From assembly GCA_934597465.1 (NCBI GenBank), contig CAKTSC010000001.1, positions 1-27,463 of the forward strand: a stretch of 27,463 nucleotides of DNA, read 5' to 3'. This stretch comes from an uncultured Dysosmobacter sp. Its GTDB lineage: Bacteria > Bacillota > Clostridia > Oscillospirales > Oscillospiraceae. Shown here piece by piece: positions 7,560 through 14,406 of the stretch (positions are counted from its first letter, which is position 1; every line of letters begins with the position of its first letter). The notes under the pieces were generated by a model. It saw only the letters and a program-made list of their open reading frames with translations. It was not told the origin of the DNA and did not search any database. The position numbers were made by a program, and so were the translations under genes.

Positions 7560-8612
7560 ATGCACGTCTATTCCCCGGAGCAGTGGCTGCTGCTCTTCTA
7601 CTTCTATTGTCTCTGCGGCTGGATCTGGGAGAGCTGCTTCGTCTCCTGCAAGCAGCGGCACTGGGTGAACCGGGGCTTCCTCCACGGCCCCTGGCTGCCC
7701 ATCTACGGCTCCGGCGCCATCATCATCCTCTTTGCGACCCTGCCGGTGAAGAGCAGCGCCATCGGCATCGCCCTGATGGGCACTTTCGCCGCGACGCTCT
7801 TAGAGTACGTCACCGGCGCAGTGATGGAGCGCATCTTCAAGATGCGCTACTGGGACTACACCAACCAGCCCTTTAACCTCAACGGCTACATCTGCCTTAC
7901 CAGCTCCATCGGCTGGGCGGGCTTTTCCTGGCTGCTGGTGGAGGTGATCCATCCCCCCATCGACCGGCTGCTGCGGGATATCCCCTTCTATCTGACCGGG
8001 CCCCTGGCCGGGGCCCTCACCGTCCTTTTCGTCTGGGACGTGGTGACCTCCGTGCGGCAGGCTCTGGATCTCAAGGAGCTCCTTACCAAGCTCACCGAGG
8101 AGAACGAGGAGCTGCGGCGGCTGGCCAAGCGGGCAGAGGTGGTCTCCGCCCTGGCGGACGACGACCTCCGGAAGTTCCGGGAGCGGACGGAGCTGCAGCG
8201 GGTGATGCTGTCCCTGCGGTTGGAGGAGCTCCAGGCTGAGCGCAAAGAGCGCAGCGACCGCCGGAAGGCGGCCCTGGACGCGGCCCTGGAGGAGCGGCTC
8301 CGCCGCCGCAGCGAGGCCCGGATCTCTTCCCTGGACTCCGTGAAGGAGGCCCTGGAGAAGGGCATCGCCCAGGCGGGGCTCAGCCCCATGGTGGGCGGCA
8401 TCCCCGCCGAGGATCTGAAGCGGGAACTGCGGGAGGCCATCGAGAAGCTGGAGCGCACCCGCAAGACCGTCCAGTCCCGGGAGAGCCGGCGCTACCGCCA
8501 GGCGGCCCGCATCCTGCGGGGCAATCCCAGCGCCCGTGCGCCCCGGCACGGGGAGGCCCTCCGTTCCCTGCGGGACGTGGCGGGCATCCGGAGGAAGGGG
8601 AAGGAAGACTGA
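7560..8612 (+). CDS. Putative ABC-transporter type IV membrane protein with charged C-terminal coiled tail
   Basis: 350 aa. Residues 1-165 fit the Firmicute family named putative ABC-transporter type IV: about five TM helices (8-25, 45-62, 66-88, 108-128, 141-162), an aromatic N-terminus (LLLFYFYCLCGWIWES), and the conserved segments NRGFLHGPWLPIYG and LEYVTGAVMERIF followed by RYWDY. No ATPase partner is adjacent, so the transporter label is only a family name. Residues about 168-265 are a highly charged Glu/Arg/Leu stretch predicted to be coiled coil, followed by a basic tail (about 300-350) rich in Arg. That cytosolic part makes it longer than the simple membrane domain. SD AAAGGAG lies 7-8 nt upstream. 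It is monocistronic, ended by the hairpin at 8633-8661. Function is unknown. Confidence 0.75.
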   Translation: MHVYSPEQWLLLFYFYCLCGWIWESCFVSCKQRHWVNRGFLHGPWLPIYGSGAIIILFATLPVKSSAIGIALMGTFAATLLEYVTGAVMERIFKMRYWDYTNQPFNLNGYICLTSSIGWAGFSWLLVEVIHPPIDRLLRDIPFYLTGPLAGALTVLFVWDVVTSVRQALDLKELLTKLTEENEELRRLAKRAEVVSALADDDLRKFRERTELQRVMLSLRLEELQAERKERSDRRKAALDAALEERLRRRSEARISSLDSVKEALEKGIAQAGLSPMVGGIPAEDLKRELREAIEKLERTRKTVQSRESRRYRQAARILRGNPSARAPRHGEALRSLRDVAGIRRKGKED

Positions 8613-8632
8613 GACTTGTCCCACTCAACGGG

Positions 8633-8661
8633 AAAGGCGGCTGCCGGCGGCAGCCGCCTTT
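8633..8661 (+). terminator. Intrinsic terminator
   Basis: Perfect 13-bp stem (8633-8645 / 8649-8661), 3-nt loop, ending TTTCTTTG, 20 nt after the stop at 8612. Confidence 0.8.
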
Positions 8662-8677
8662 CTTTGCGGGGCTTTTG

Positions 8678-8704
8678 GAATTGATAATTGAGAATGGAGA
8701 ATGG
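8678..8704 (+). repeat. 27-nt short intergenic repeat
   Basis: Matches 23094-23120 at 26 of 27 positions. It contains the core AATTGAGAATGGAGAATGG and lies between the terminators of two convergent genes. Confidence 0.75.
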
Positions 8705-8754
8705 GTGGGTGGGGAGGTGGGAGCGTCTGGTTGGGGCCCGGTGGGGGGAGGACA

Positions 8755-8788
8755 AGAGAAAGCCACGCCGGGGGGCGTGGCTTTCTCT
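8755..8788 (-). terminator. Terminator overlapping the gpmI stop
   Basis: Perfect 15-bp stem (8755-8769 / 8774-8788), GGGG loop on the plus strand. The stem begins within the gpmI stop codon and reads into CTTGTCC on the minus strand. Confidence 0.75.
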
Positions 8789-10305
8789 TACTTGACGATG
8801 AGGGTCTGGCCGGTCATTTCCTCGGGCTGGTTGAGGCCCAGGACATCCAGGATGGTGGGGGCGATGTCGGCAAGGCACCCGCCCTGGCGGAGCTCCGAGC
8901 CCGCGCCCACCAGGATGAAGGGCACGGGGTTGGTGGTGTGGGCGGTCATGGGGGAGCCGTCCGGCTGGGTCATGACCTCGGCGTTGCCGTGATCCGCCGT
9001 CACCATGGCGATGCCGCCCTGGCGGCGGGTGGCCTCCACCACCTTGCCCACGCAGGTATCCACGGTCTCCACAGCCTTGACGGCGGCATCGAAGACGCCG
9101 GTGTGGCCCACCATGTCGCAGTTGGCGAAGTTCAGCACGATGACATCGTAGGCCCCGGATTCGATGCGCTTGACGCACTCCTCGCAGACGGCGGGGGCGC
9201 TCATCTCCGGCTGGAGGTCGTAGGTGGCCACCTTGGGGGAGGGGATGAGGCAGCGGTCTTCCCCGGGGAAGACGGTCTCCACGCCGCCGTTGAAGAAGAA
9301 GGTCACGTGGGCGTACTTCTCCGTCTCGGCGATGCGCAGCTGGGTCATGCCCATCTTGGAGAGGTACTCGCCCAGGCCGTTGGCCACGCTCTGCCGGGGG
9401 AAGGCCACCTCCACATTGGGCATGGAGGCGTCATACTCCGTGGTGCAGACGAAGTGCAGGGGGAAGAGCTGCCGGGTGAAGCCGCTGAAGGCGGGATCCA
9501 CCAGGGTGCGGGTCAGCTCCCGGGCCCGGTCGGGGCGGAAGTTGAAGAAGATGACGCTGTCGTTGTCGCTGACGGAGCCCTCGCGGTCGCAGACCACCGG
9601 CTCCACGAACTCGTCCGTGACGCCGTTTTCATAGGAGGCCCGGACGGCATGGACGGGGTCGAGGTCGCTGGCGCAGCCCTCGCCGTAGACCATGGCGTCG
9701 TAGGCCTGCTCCACCCGGTCCCAGCGCTTGTCGCGATCCATGGCGTAGTAGCGGCCCATGACGGTGGCCACCTTGCCCACGCCGATCTCCGCGCAGCGGC
9801 GGACGGTCTCCTCCATATACCCCGCGCCGGAGGTGGGGGACACGTCCCGCCCGTCCAGGAAGGCGTGGATATAGACCTTCTCCAGGCCCTGGCTCCTGGC
9901 CATGCGCAGCAGGGCAAAGAGGTGGTCGATGTGGGAGTGGACGCCGCCGTCGCTGAGCAGGCCCATCAGGTGCAGGGCCGTGCCCTGGGCGCGGCAGGCC
10001 TCCATGGCCCGGAGGTAGGCGGCGTTCTCAAAGAAGCTGCCGTCGGTGACGGCGTTGGTGATCCGGGGCAGATCCTGGAAGACCACCCGGCCGCCGCCGA
10101 TGTTGGTGTGGCCCACCTCGCTGTTGCCCATCTGTCCGTCGGGCAGGCCCACCCAGCGGCCGGAGGCCTGGAGCTGCGTCCAGGCGTTCTCGGCGAAGAG
10201 CCGATCCAGGTTGGGGGTGGCGGCGGCCGCCACGGCGTTGCCCGCCGTGTCCTGCCGTAGGCCGAAGCCGTCCATAATGATCAGGGTCGTCGGTGCTTTG
10301 TTCAT
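8788..10305 (-). CDS. gpmI: 2,3-bisphosphoglycerate-independent phosphoglycerate mutase
   Basis: 505 aa, usual length about 510. It interconverts 3- and 2-phosphoglycerate in glycolysis, using two Mn ions and a phosphoserine. Seen: metal-binding D12 (IIMDGFG), catalytic S62 in [25 protein letters not shown] for substrate binding, and the C-terminal metal site VTADHGNAE. The frame is open upstream into the repeat island, but the conserved N-terminus fixes the ATG at 10305, which has GAGG 6 nt upstream. It is the distal member of the glycolytic block and is separated from tpiA by about 1.07 kb of repeats. No convincing promoter was seen directly upstream, so it depends on read-through or on a promoter hidden in the island. 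Confidence 0.97.
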   Translation of the reverse strand: MNKAPTTLIIMDGFGLRQDTAGNAVAAAATPNLDRLFAENAWTQLQASGRWVGLPDGQMGNSEVGHTNIGGGRVVFQDLPRITNAVTDGSFFENAAYLRAMEACRAQGTALHLMGLLSDGGVHSHIDHLFALLRMARSQGLEKVYIHAFLDGRDVSPTSGAGYMEETVRRCAEIGVGKVATVMGRYYAMDRDKRWDRVEQAYDAMVYGEGCASDLDPVHAVRASYENGVTDEFVEPVVCDREGSVSDNDSVIFFNFRPDRARELTRTLVDPAFSGFTRQLFPLHFVCTTEYDASMPNVEVAFPRQSVANGLGEYLSKMGMTQLRIAETEKYAHVTFFFNGGVETVFPGEDRCLIPSPKVATYDLQPEMSAPAVCEECVKRIESGAYDVIVLNFANCDMVGHTGVFDAAVKAVETVDTCVGKVVEATRRQGGIAMVTADHGNAEVMTQPDGSPMTAHTTNPVPFILVGAGSELRQGGCLADIAPTILDVLGLNQPEEMTGQTLIVK

Positions 10306-10410
10306 AGTAACCTCATTTCGCCGGGCCCGAAGGGCCGGAGCTCCTTTGTCCGCGCCCCGGAGGGGGCGGGGGGTGGTTCCGATGAAGATCGGAGGCTTGC
10401 AGCCCCAGGC

Positions 10411-10521
10411 CGGGGCCGGGGGTGTCCCGCCGTTCCGGCGGGGAGGGGGGTGCCGGGGAAGCCCGGCGGCTTGGCCCCGGTATCGGGGCCGGGATGACCC
10501 GCCGTTCCGGCGGGGAGGGGG
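10411..10521 (+). repeat. Duplicated about 38-nt hairpin unit inside island A
   Basis: Units 10411-10449 and 10484-10521 differ at only a few positions; each contains CCCGCCGTTCCGGCGGG, a 7-bp stem with a TTC loop, followed by GGAGGGGG. This duplication is part of the segment missing from island B. Confidence 0.85.
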
Positions 10522-10543
10522 AACAGGGGATGACCTGCGGCAT

Positions 10544-10585
10544 CTGGGGATGTATTCTTTTCGAATCAAAAGAATACATCCCCAG
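10544..10585. repeat. 18-bp-stem palindrome (module M2, copy A)
   Basis: Arms 10544-10561 and 10568-10585 pair perfectly around CGAATC. The inner part ATTCTTTT-CGAATC-AAAAGAAT is identical to copy B, while the outer part of the stem differs with pairing maintained. Confidence 0.9.
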
Positions 10586-10646
10586 ACCCCCGAAGAAAGA
10601 TTTCGGGGGGATTGCGAATTTTCCCCCCGTGCCCCCCTTGAAACGC

Positions 10647-10679
10647 CCAAAGGCAGGGGGCTGCGGCCCCCTCCTTTGG
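10647..10679. repeat. Hairpin module M4, copy A
   Basis: 15-bp stem (CCAAAGG, one bulged C, AGGGGGC, pairing with GCCCCCT then CCTTTGG), loop TGCG. Copy B at 16862-16897 is the same hairpin without the bulge. Confidence 0.85.
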
Positions 10680-10807
10680 AATCCCGCCCCCGGGGGTGGG
10701 CGGGGGTACGGTTACGGGGGGAGTACGTTGGGGGCTTTCGGTCGGACGGTAGGGGGCGGGCTCTGTCCCGCCCCGGGGTGGGGGCGGGGGACGAAGGGAC
10801 GGGGTTA

Positions 10808-10912
10808 CGGATTCCCACGTCGCTGCACTCCTCGGAATGACAGGGAGGCGGGAATCTCTTCCCTTATTCTTTGTCATTGCGAGGAGGCCCGCAGGGGCGC
10901 CGCGGCGATCCG
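10808..10912. repeat. Two inverted copies of a REP-like sequence
   Basis: 10872-10912 reads TGTCATTGCGAGGAGG...GCGATCCG; 10808-10842 is the reverse complement of a relative (TGTCATTCCGAGGAG...GACGTGGGAATCCG). This resembles widely scattered bacterial intergenic repeats of the CATTGCGAGGAG type. A third copy is at 17197-17237. Confidence 0.75.
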
Positions 10913-11373
10913 TTCTCTTGTTGGCGGTTTGGGTGTGGGAAGCGTGTCCGGGCGGCCACATAGGGCCGCCCCTACGCAATGTCGGGGGGCTGGAAAGCGG
11001 GGCTGTTCCTTGCGGCAGTCCGACAGCGGGGCCATCGCCGCCAATGCCGCTTCGCGGCGAGGCGGATAGCAGGGGCTTTTAGTAGAAGCGGGCAGCTGAC
11101 CGGGGGCCCTCGTCCTTCGTCCCCCGGGGGTAAGTCCGGGAAGGGGTTTCCCCTTCCCGGTTTCCGCCGCAAGGCGGAAAGGATCCCAATTATTTTTCCC
11201 GGCGGCGTGTACGTCGGGAAAAATCCCTCTTACACAGCGAAGTGCCGCAGACCCGGCGAAGCCGGGGCAAGGCACCCGAGCGGAGTGTCCCGCCTATTTG
11301 CATCCACGGCAAAGCCGTGGATGCAAGGGGCTCTCTCGCCGAAATGTTCCTCGGTACATTTCGGCGAAATCCT

Positions 11374-12147
11374 TTACTCCTGATTGGCGGCGTGGATGAT
11401 CTCCACGAACTGCTCGGGCTTCAGGCTGGCGCCGCCGATGAGGCCGCCGTCGATGTCCGGCTGGGCCAGCAGCTCCGCGGCGTTCTTGGGATTCATGCTG
11501 CCGCCGTACTGGATGGTGACGCTGCGGGCCACCCGGGCGCCGTAGAGGCCGCGGATGGTGGCGCGGATGGCGGTGCAGACCTCGCCGGCCTGCTGGGCGG
11601 TGGCGGTCTTGCCGGTGCCGATGGCCCAGATGGGCTCATAGGCGATGATGCAGCGGCGCAGCTTCTCGGCGGGGACGCCGTAGAGGGCGGTCTTCACCTG
11701 CAGGGCGATCCAGTCCTGGGTGACGCCCATCTCCCGCTGCTCCTCGCTCTCGCCCACGCAGATGATGGGGGTCATGCCGGCTTCCAGCACGGCGTGCACC
11801 TTGCGGTTGACGGTGGCGTCCGTCTCCCCGAAGTACTGGCGGCGCTCGCTGTGGCCCACGATGACGTACTTGACGCCCAGATCCTTCAGCATGGCGGCAG
11901 AGACCTCGCCGGTGTAAGCGCCCTTCTCCTCATAGTAGAGGTTCTCCGCGCCCACGGAGATCCGCAGCTCCTTGAAGGCCTTGGCGGCGGCGGTGATGTT
12001 GCAGGAGGGGACGCAGAGAACGGTGTCGCACCACTTGGCGCGGGGCATGATCCGCTTGAGCTCCTCGGCGAACTTCTTCGTCTCAGTGGCGGTCATGTTC
12101 ATCTTCCAGTTTCCGGCGATAACGGTCTTTCTGTAACGGCGATTCAT
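11374..12147 (-). CDS. tpiA: Triose-phosphate isomerase
   Basis: 257 aa, usual length. It interconverts dihydroxyacetone phosphate and glyceraldehyde-3-phosphate. Active-site residues: N13 and K15 (AGNWKMN), electrophile H99 (VIVGHSERR), catalytic base E171 in AYEPIWAIGTGK with flexible loop 6 behind it, and phosphate-binding YGGSMNPKN and GGLIGGASL near the end. An AAGGAG lies about 11 nt before the ATG, a rather long spacing. It follows pgk by 101 bp on the same strand (a small hairpin at 12189-12203 lies between) and is presumably co-transcribed with it. Confidence 0.97.
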   Translation of the reverse strand: MNRRYRKTVIAGNWKMNMTATETKKFAEELKRIMPRAKWCDTVLCVPSCNITAAAKAFKELRISVGAENLYYEEKGAYTGEVSAAMLKDLGVKYVIVGHSERRQYFGETDATVNRKVHAVLEAGMTPIICVGESEEQREMGVTQDWIALQVKTALYGVPAEKLRRCIIAYEPIWAIGTGKTATAQQAGEVCTAIRATIRGLYGARVARSVTIQYGGSMNPKNAAELLAQPDIDGGLIGGASLKPEQFVEIIHAANQE

Positions 12148-12248
12148 TGGTTTCTTTTCTCCTTACCTTCACGTTTCTATCTCTAAGACCCGGCGGGGCC
12201 GGGGAATGGGATACCTGGTACTTCAACTGCGGCAGGGTGCGCAGGGGC

Positions 12249-13517
12249 TTACTTATCCAGCAGGCAGGCGACGCCGGGGAGGTCTTTGCCTTCCAGGAAC
12301 TCCAGGGAGGCGCCGCCGCCGGTGGAGATGTGGGTCATCTTATCGGCGTAGCCCAGCTGCTCCACGGCGGCCGCGCTGTCGCCGCCGCCGATGATGGTGA
12401 TGGCTCCGGTCTCGCTGAGGGCCCTGGCCACGGCCTCGGTGCCCTTGGCGAAGGCCGGGAACTCAAAGACGCCCATCGGGCCGTTCCAGATCACGGTGCC
12501 CGCGTCCTTCACGGCGTCGCAGTAGCGATCCACCGTCTCGGGGCCGATGTCCATGCCCTCCCAGCCCTCGGGGATGGCGCCGGTGGGCACCACCTGGGTC
12601 TTGGCGTCGGGGGCGAAGGCGTCCGCGATGACGCTGTCCTCCGGCAGGAGGAGCTTCACGCCCTTGGCCTTGGCCTTTTCGATCATTTCGAGAGCGTAGC
12701 TCTCCCAGTCCTTCTCCAGCAGGCTGTTGCCGACGCTGCCGCCCTGGGCGGCGGAGAAGGTATAGGCCATGCCGCCGCCGATGATGACGGTGTCGGCGAT
12801 TTCCAGCAGGTTATTGATGACGCCGATCTTGCTGCTCACCTTGCTGCCGCCCAGGATGGCCACAAGAGGCCGCTTGGGGTCGGAGATGGCCCCGCCCAGC
12901 ACTTCCAGCTCCTTCTCGATGAGGAAGCCGGAGACGGCGGGGAGGTAGGCGGCCACGCCGGCGGTGGAGGCGTGGGCCCGGTGGACGGCGCCGAAGGCGT
13001 CGGAGACGTAGACCTCCGCCAGGTCTGCCAACGCCTTGGCGAAGGCGGGATCGTTCTTGGTCTCGCCGGGGGCGAAGCGGGTGTTCTCCAGCAGCATGAT
13101 CTCGCCGGGGCGGAGCTTCTGAGCCAACAGGCGGGCGTCGGGGCCCACCACGTCCCGGGCCATCAGGACTTCCTGGCCCAGGAGCTCCGAGAGACGCTCC
13201 GCCACGGGGGCGAGAGACAGCTTTTTCAGGGATTTGAGCCAGGCCTCCTCGGTGATCTCCTCCGGGGCCTTGCCCTTTTCCAGCTGCTTCTTCTGGAAGC
13301 TCTCAAAGGTGGCGGCGGGCTTTCCCAGGTGGGAGCAGGCGATGACCGCCGCCCCCTGGGAGAGGAGGTAGCGGATGGTGGGCAGGGCGGCGACGATGCG
13401 CTTGTCGCTGGTGATCTCGCCGGTCTTCTTGTCCTGGGGGACGTTGAAGTCGCAGCGCAGCAGCACGCGTTTGGCCCGGACGTCGATATCCTTCACGGTC
13501 TTCTTGTGATAATTCAT
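12249..13517 (-). CDS. pgk: Phosphoglycerate kinase
   Basis: 422 aa. It transfers phosphate between 1,3-bisphosphoglycerate and ADP. Seen: substrate site [40 protein letters not shown], the [17 protein letters not shown] hinge segment, [17 protein letters not shown] and the nucleotide-binding GGGDSAAAV with [14 protein letters not shown]. An in-frame GTG lies three codons earlier but only about 2 nt after the AAGGAG, so the ATG at 13517 (spacing 8 nt) is preferred. It has about 15 more residues around 75-100 than short bacterial forms, as in several Clostridia. It sits between trmL (27 bp upstream) and tpiA, most likely in one operon from the promoter at 14094-14122. gapA is not in the window. 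Confidence 0.97.
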   Translation of the reverse strand: MNYHKKTVKDIDVRAKRVLLRCDFNVPQDKKTGEITSDKRIVAALPTIRYLLSQGAAVIACSHLGKPAATFESFQKKQLEKGKAPEEITEEAWLKSLKKLSLAPVAERLSELLGQEVLMARDVVGPDARLLAQKLRPGEIMLLENTRFAPGETKNDPAFAKALADLAEVYVSDAFGAVHRAHASTAGVAAYLPAVSGFLIEKELEVLGGAISDPKRPLVAILGGSKVSSKIGVINNLLEIADTVIIGGGMAYTFSAAQGGSVGNSLLEKDWESYALEMIEKAKAKGVKLLLPEDSVIADAFAPDAKTQVVPTGAIPEGWEGMDIGPETVDRYCDAVKDAGTVIWNGPMGVFEFPAFAKGTEAVARALSETGAITIIGGGDSAAAVEQLGYADKMTHISTGGGASLEFLEGKDLPGVACLLDK

Positions 13518-13544
13518 GGGGTACACTCCTTATCTTAAGATGTT

Positions 13545-14039
13545 TCAGGGATGCTCCGCCATCTCGCCGTACCCCCGCAGGCCGGGGAAGCCGTTCTGCC
13601 GCAGGGCCTCATAGGTGAGGATGGCCACGGAGTTGGAGAGGTTCAGGGAGCGGGCCTCCGGACGCATGGGCAGGCGCAGGCAGCGGTCATAGTATGCCCG
13701 GCGGAAGCCCTCCGGCAAACCGGCGGTCTCCTTGCCGAAGAAGAGGAAGCAGTCTGGAGAGAAGGCCGCCTGCTCATAGGAGCAGGGGGCCTTGGTGGTG
13801 GCGAGCCACAGATCCTCCCGGGCCTCCGGGTGCCTGGCGAAGAAGTCCGGCAGGTTCTCGTAGTCGAAGACCTCCACCAGGTGCCAGTAGTCCAGGCCCG
13901 CCCGCTTCACGGCCTTCTCCGAGATGTCGAAGCCCAGGGGGCGGACAAGGTGCAGCCGGGAGCCGGTGGCGGCGCAGGTGCGGGCGATGTTGCCGCAGTT
14001 CTGGGGGATCTCCGGCTCTACCAGGACGATGTTCAGCGT
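13545..14039 (-). CDS. trmL: tRNA (cytidine/uridine-34-2'-O)-methyltransferase, apparent ACG start
   Basis: The SPOUT methyltransferase that 2'-O-methylates the wobble base of leucine tRNAs. From ACG (14037-14039) the protein is 164 aa: LNIVLVEPEIPQN followed by GNIARTCAATGSRLHLVRPLG, then the SAM-binding knot motifs FFGKETAGLPE and RSLNLSNSVAILTYEALRQ. E. coli TrmL starts MLNIVLYEPEIPPNTGNI, so the ACG stands exactly where Met-1 belongs. A perfect AGGAGG (14048-14053) lies 8 nt upstream of it. There is no in-frame ATG, GTG or TTG between that region and the upstream stop TGA (14079-14081). The first standard start is a GTG at 13910 (codon 44), which would delete motif 1 and the start of the fold. 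Alternatives are CTG at 14034-14036, a start-codon mutation making it a weakly expressed or dead gene, or a sequence error. Confidence 0.85.
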   Translation of the reverse strand, partial: TLNIVLVEPEIPQNCGNIARTCAATGSRLHLVRPLGFDISEKAVKRAGLDYWHLVEVFDYENLPDFFARHPEAREDLWLATTKAPCSYEQAAFSPDCFLFFGKETAGLPEGFRRAYYDRCLRLPMRPEARSLNLSNSVAILTYEALRQNGFPGLRGYGEMAEHP

Positions 14040-14081
14040 GGGGATCCCCTCCTCCCGGGCACGGCGGACGGCCAGTTTTCA

Positions 14082-14098
14082 ACAATACATTGTATTGT
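14082..14098. promoter_or_regulatory. 17-bp perfect palindrome, candidate operator
   Basis: ACAATACA-T-TGTATTGT. It overlaps the -10 hexamer (14094-14099) and the expected start of transcription for the trmL-pgk-tpiA unit, the classic place for a repressor. It is conspicuously AT-rich in a GC-rich genome. The regulator is unknown; it does not match the CggR, Rex or HrcA sites I know. Confidence 0.55.
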
Positions 14099-14122
14099 AA
14101 TCCTTTACGAACGCAAAATCAA
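14094..14122 (-). promoter_or_regulatory. Sigma-A type promoter of trmL-pgk-tpiA
   Basis: Minus strand TTGATT (14117-14122), 17-bp spacer, TACAAT (14094-14099). Transcription would begin near 14087, giving a leader of about 48 nt that holds the AGGAGG. Confidence 0.8.
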
Positions 14123-14330
14123 CTGCAAAATGATGAAATCCCGGAATTTTCAGTAGATTCGCCCACAAATGGGGGGCAGATTCTGCAAAATGCCGAAATT
14201 TCCCCGGCCCGGGGCGGGATTTTCCCCAAAATTAGCGGAAAAGCATGGCTCCGTCGTGGATTTTGACGAAAAGTTTGGCGAAATTTCTCCAAAAGCTTTT
14301 TCCCTCTCCACTGGATTTTTACCGGAACTT

Positions 14331-14339
14331 TGCTATAAT
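14331..14339 (+). promoter_or_regulatory. Extended -10 promoter of glmU-prs
   Basis: TGC-TATAAT (14331-14339): a perfect -10 with the TGN extension. The -35 position (14311-14316, CTGGAT) is poor. It lies about 70 nt before the ATG at 14407. Confidence 0.65.
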
Positions 14340-14406
14340 ACCCTTAGAATCAAGTTTTATGGCGTGGTCTGCCCGCGGCGGGCCATGCGGAAGGGAGTGG
14401 ACTCCG

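Larger units (their letters stand above)
10377..10978 (+). repeat. Composite repeat island A
   Basis: It shares, in the same order and orientation with 16735-17303: (M1) a 24-nt block beginning TTCCGATGAAGATCGG (10377-10400); (M2) an 18-bp-stem hairpin with loop CGAATC (10544-10585); (M3) AAGAAAGATT followed by a G6/C6 hairpin (10604-10629) and TTGAAACG; (M4) a CCAAAGG...CCTTTGG hairpin (10647-10679) followed by AATCCCG; (M5) GGACGGTAGGGGGCGGGCTC and following bases (10744 onwards); (M6) TGTCATTGCGAGGAGGCC (10872-10912); (M7) a GGGCGGCC/GGGCCGCCC hairpin with CTACGCA (10949-10978). Island A has about 140 extra bases between M1 and M2. Confidence 0.85.
10306..11373. other. 1.07-kb gene-free intergenic region packed with hairpin repeats
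   Basis: No protein family is readable in any frame; frames that cross it are artefacts of high GC. It contains repeat island A (10377-10978) and, to its right, further hairpins: 11139-11159 (9-bp stem, TTT loop), 11161-11180 (8 bp), 11192-11224 (13 bp with one wobble), 11298-11326 (13 bp, AAA loop) and 11337-11366 (11 bp). The last two lie just after the tpiA stop and may act as its terminators, though neither has a clear U tail. Confidence 0.7.
14040..14406. other. Divergent regulatory region trmL / glmU
   Basis: 367 bp, clearly more AT-rich than the surroundings. It contains the trmL promoter and palindrome, the glmU promoter, and paired motifs: CTGCAAAATG at 14123-14132 and 14183-14192, and CGAAATTTCYCC near 14194 and 14279. 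No ORF in it is credible. Confidence 0.6.

Noticed and set aside
8701..10260. 519-codon plus-strand ORF opposite gpmI
   Set aside because: Antisense shadow of a confident GpmI with catalytic S62; no SD or family match.
10544..10585. Island palindrome as an ordinary intrinsic terminator
   Set aside because: It is far from any gene end (over 150 bp from gpmI start and 780 bp from tpiA stop), has no U tract outside the stem, and its T and A runs are inside the stem.
10422..11082. ORFs inside repeat island A
   Set aside because: They consist of translated hairpin repeats (Gly/Pro/Arg-rich), lack SDs and differ in frame between the two islands.
10306..11373. CRISPR array or integron attC cluster
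   Set aside because: Repeats are not regularly spaced, spacers are not uniform, and no cas or integrase gene is present.
13774..14085. 103-codon minus-strand ORF overlapping the trmL N-terminal region
   Set aside because: It is in a different frame from the conserved TrmL sequence and has no family similarity; the real N-terminus lies in the trmL frame from ACG.
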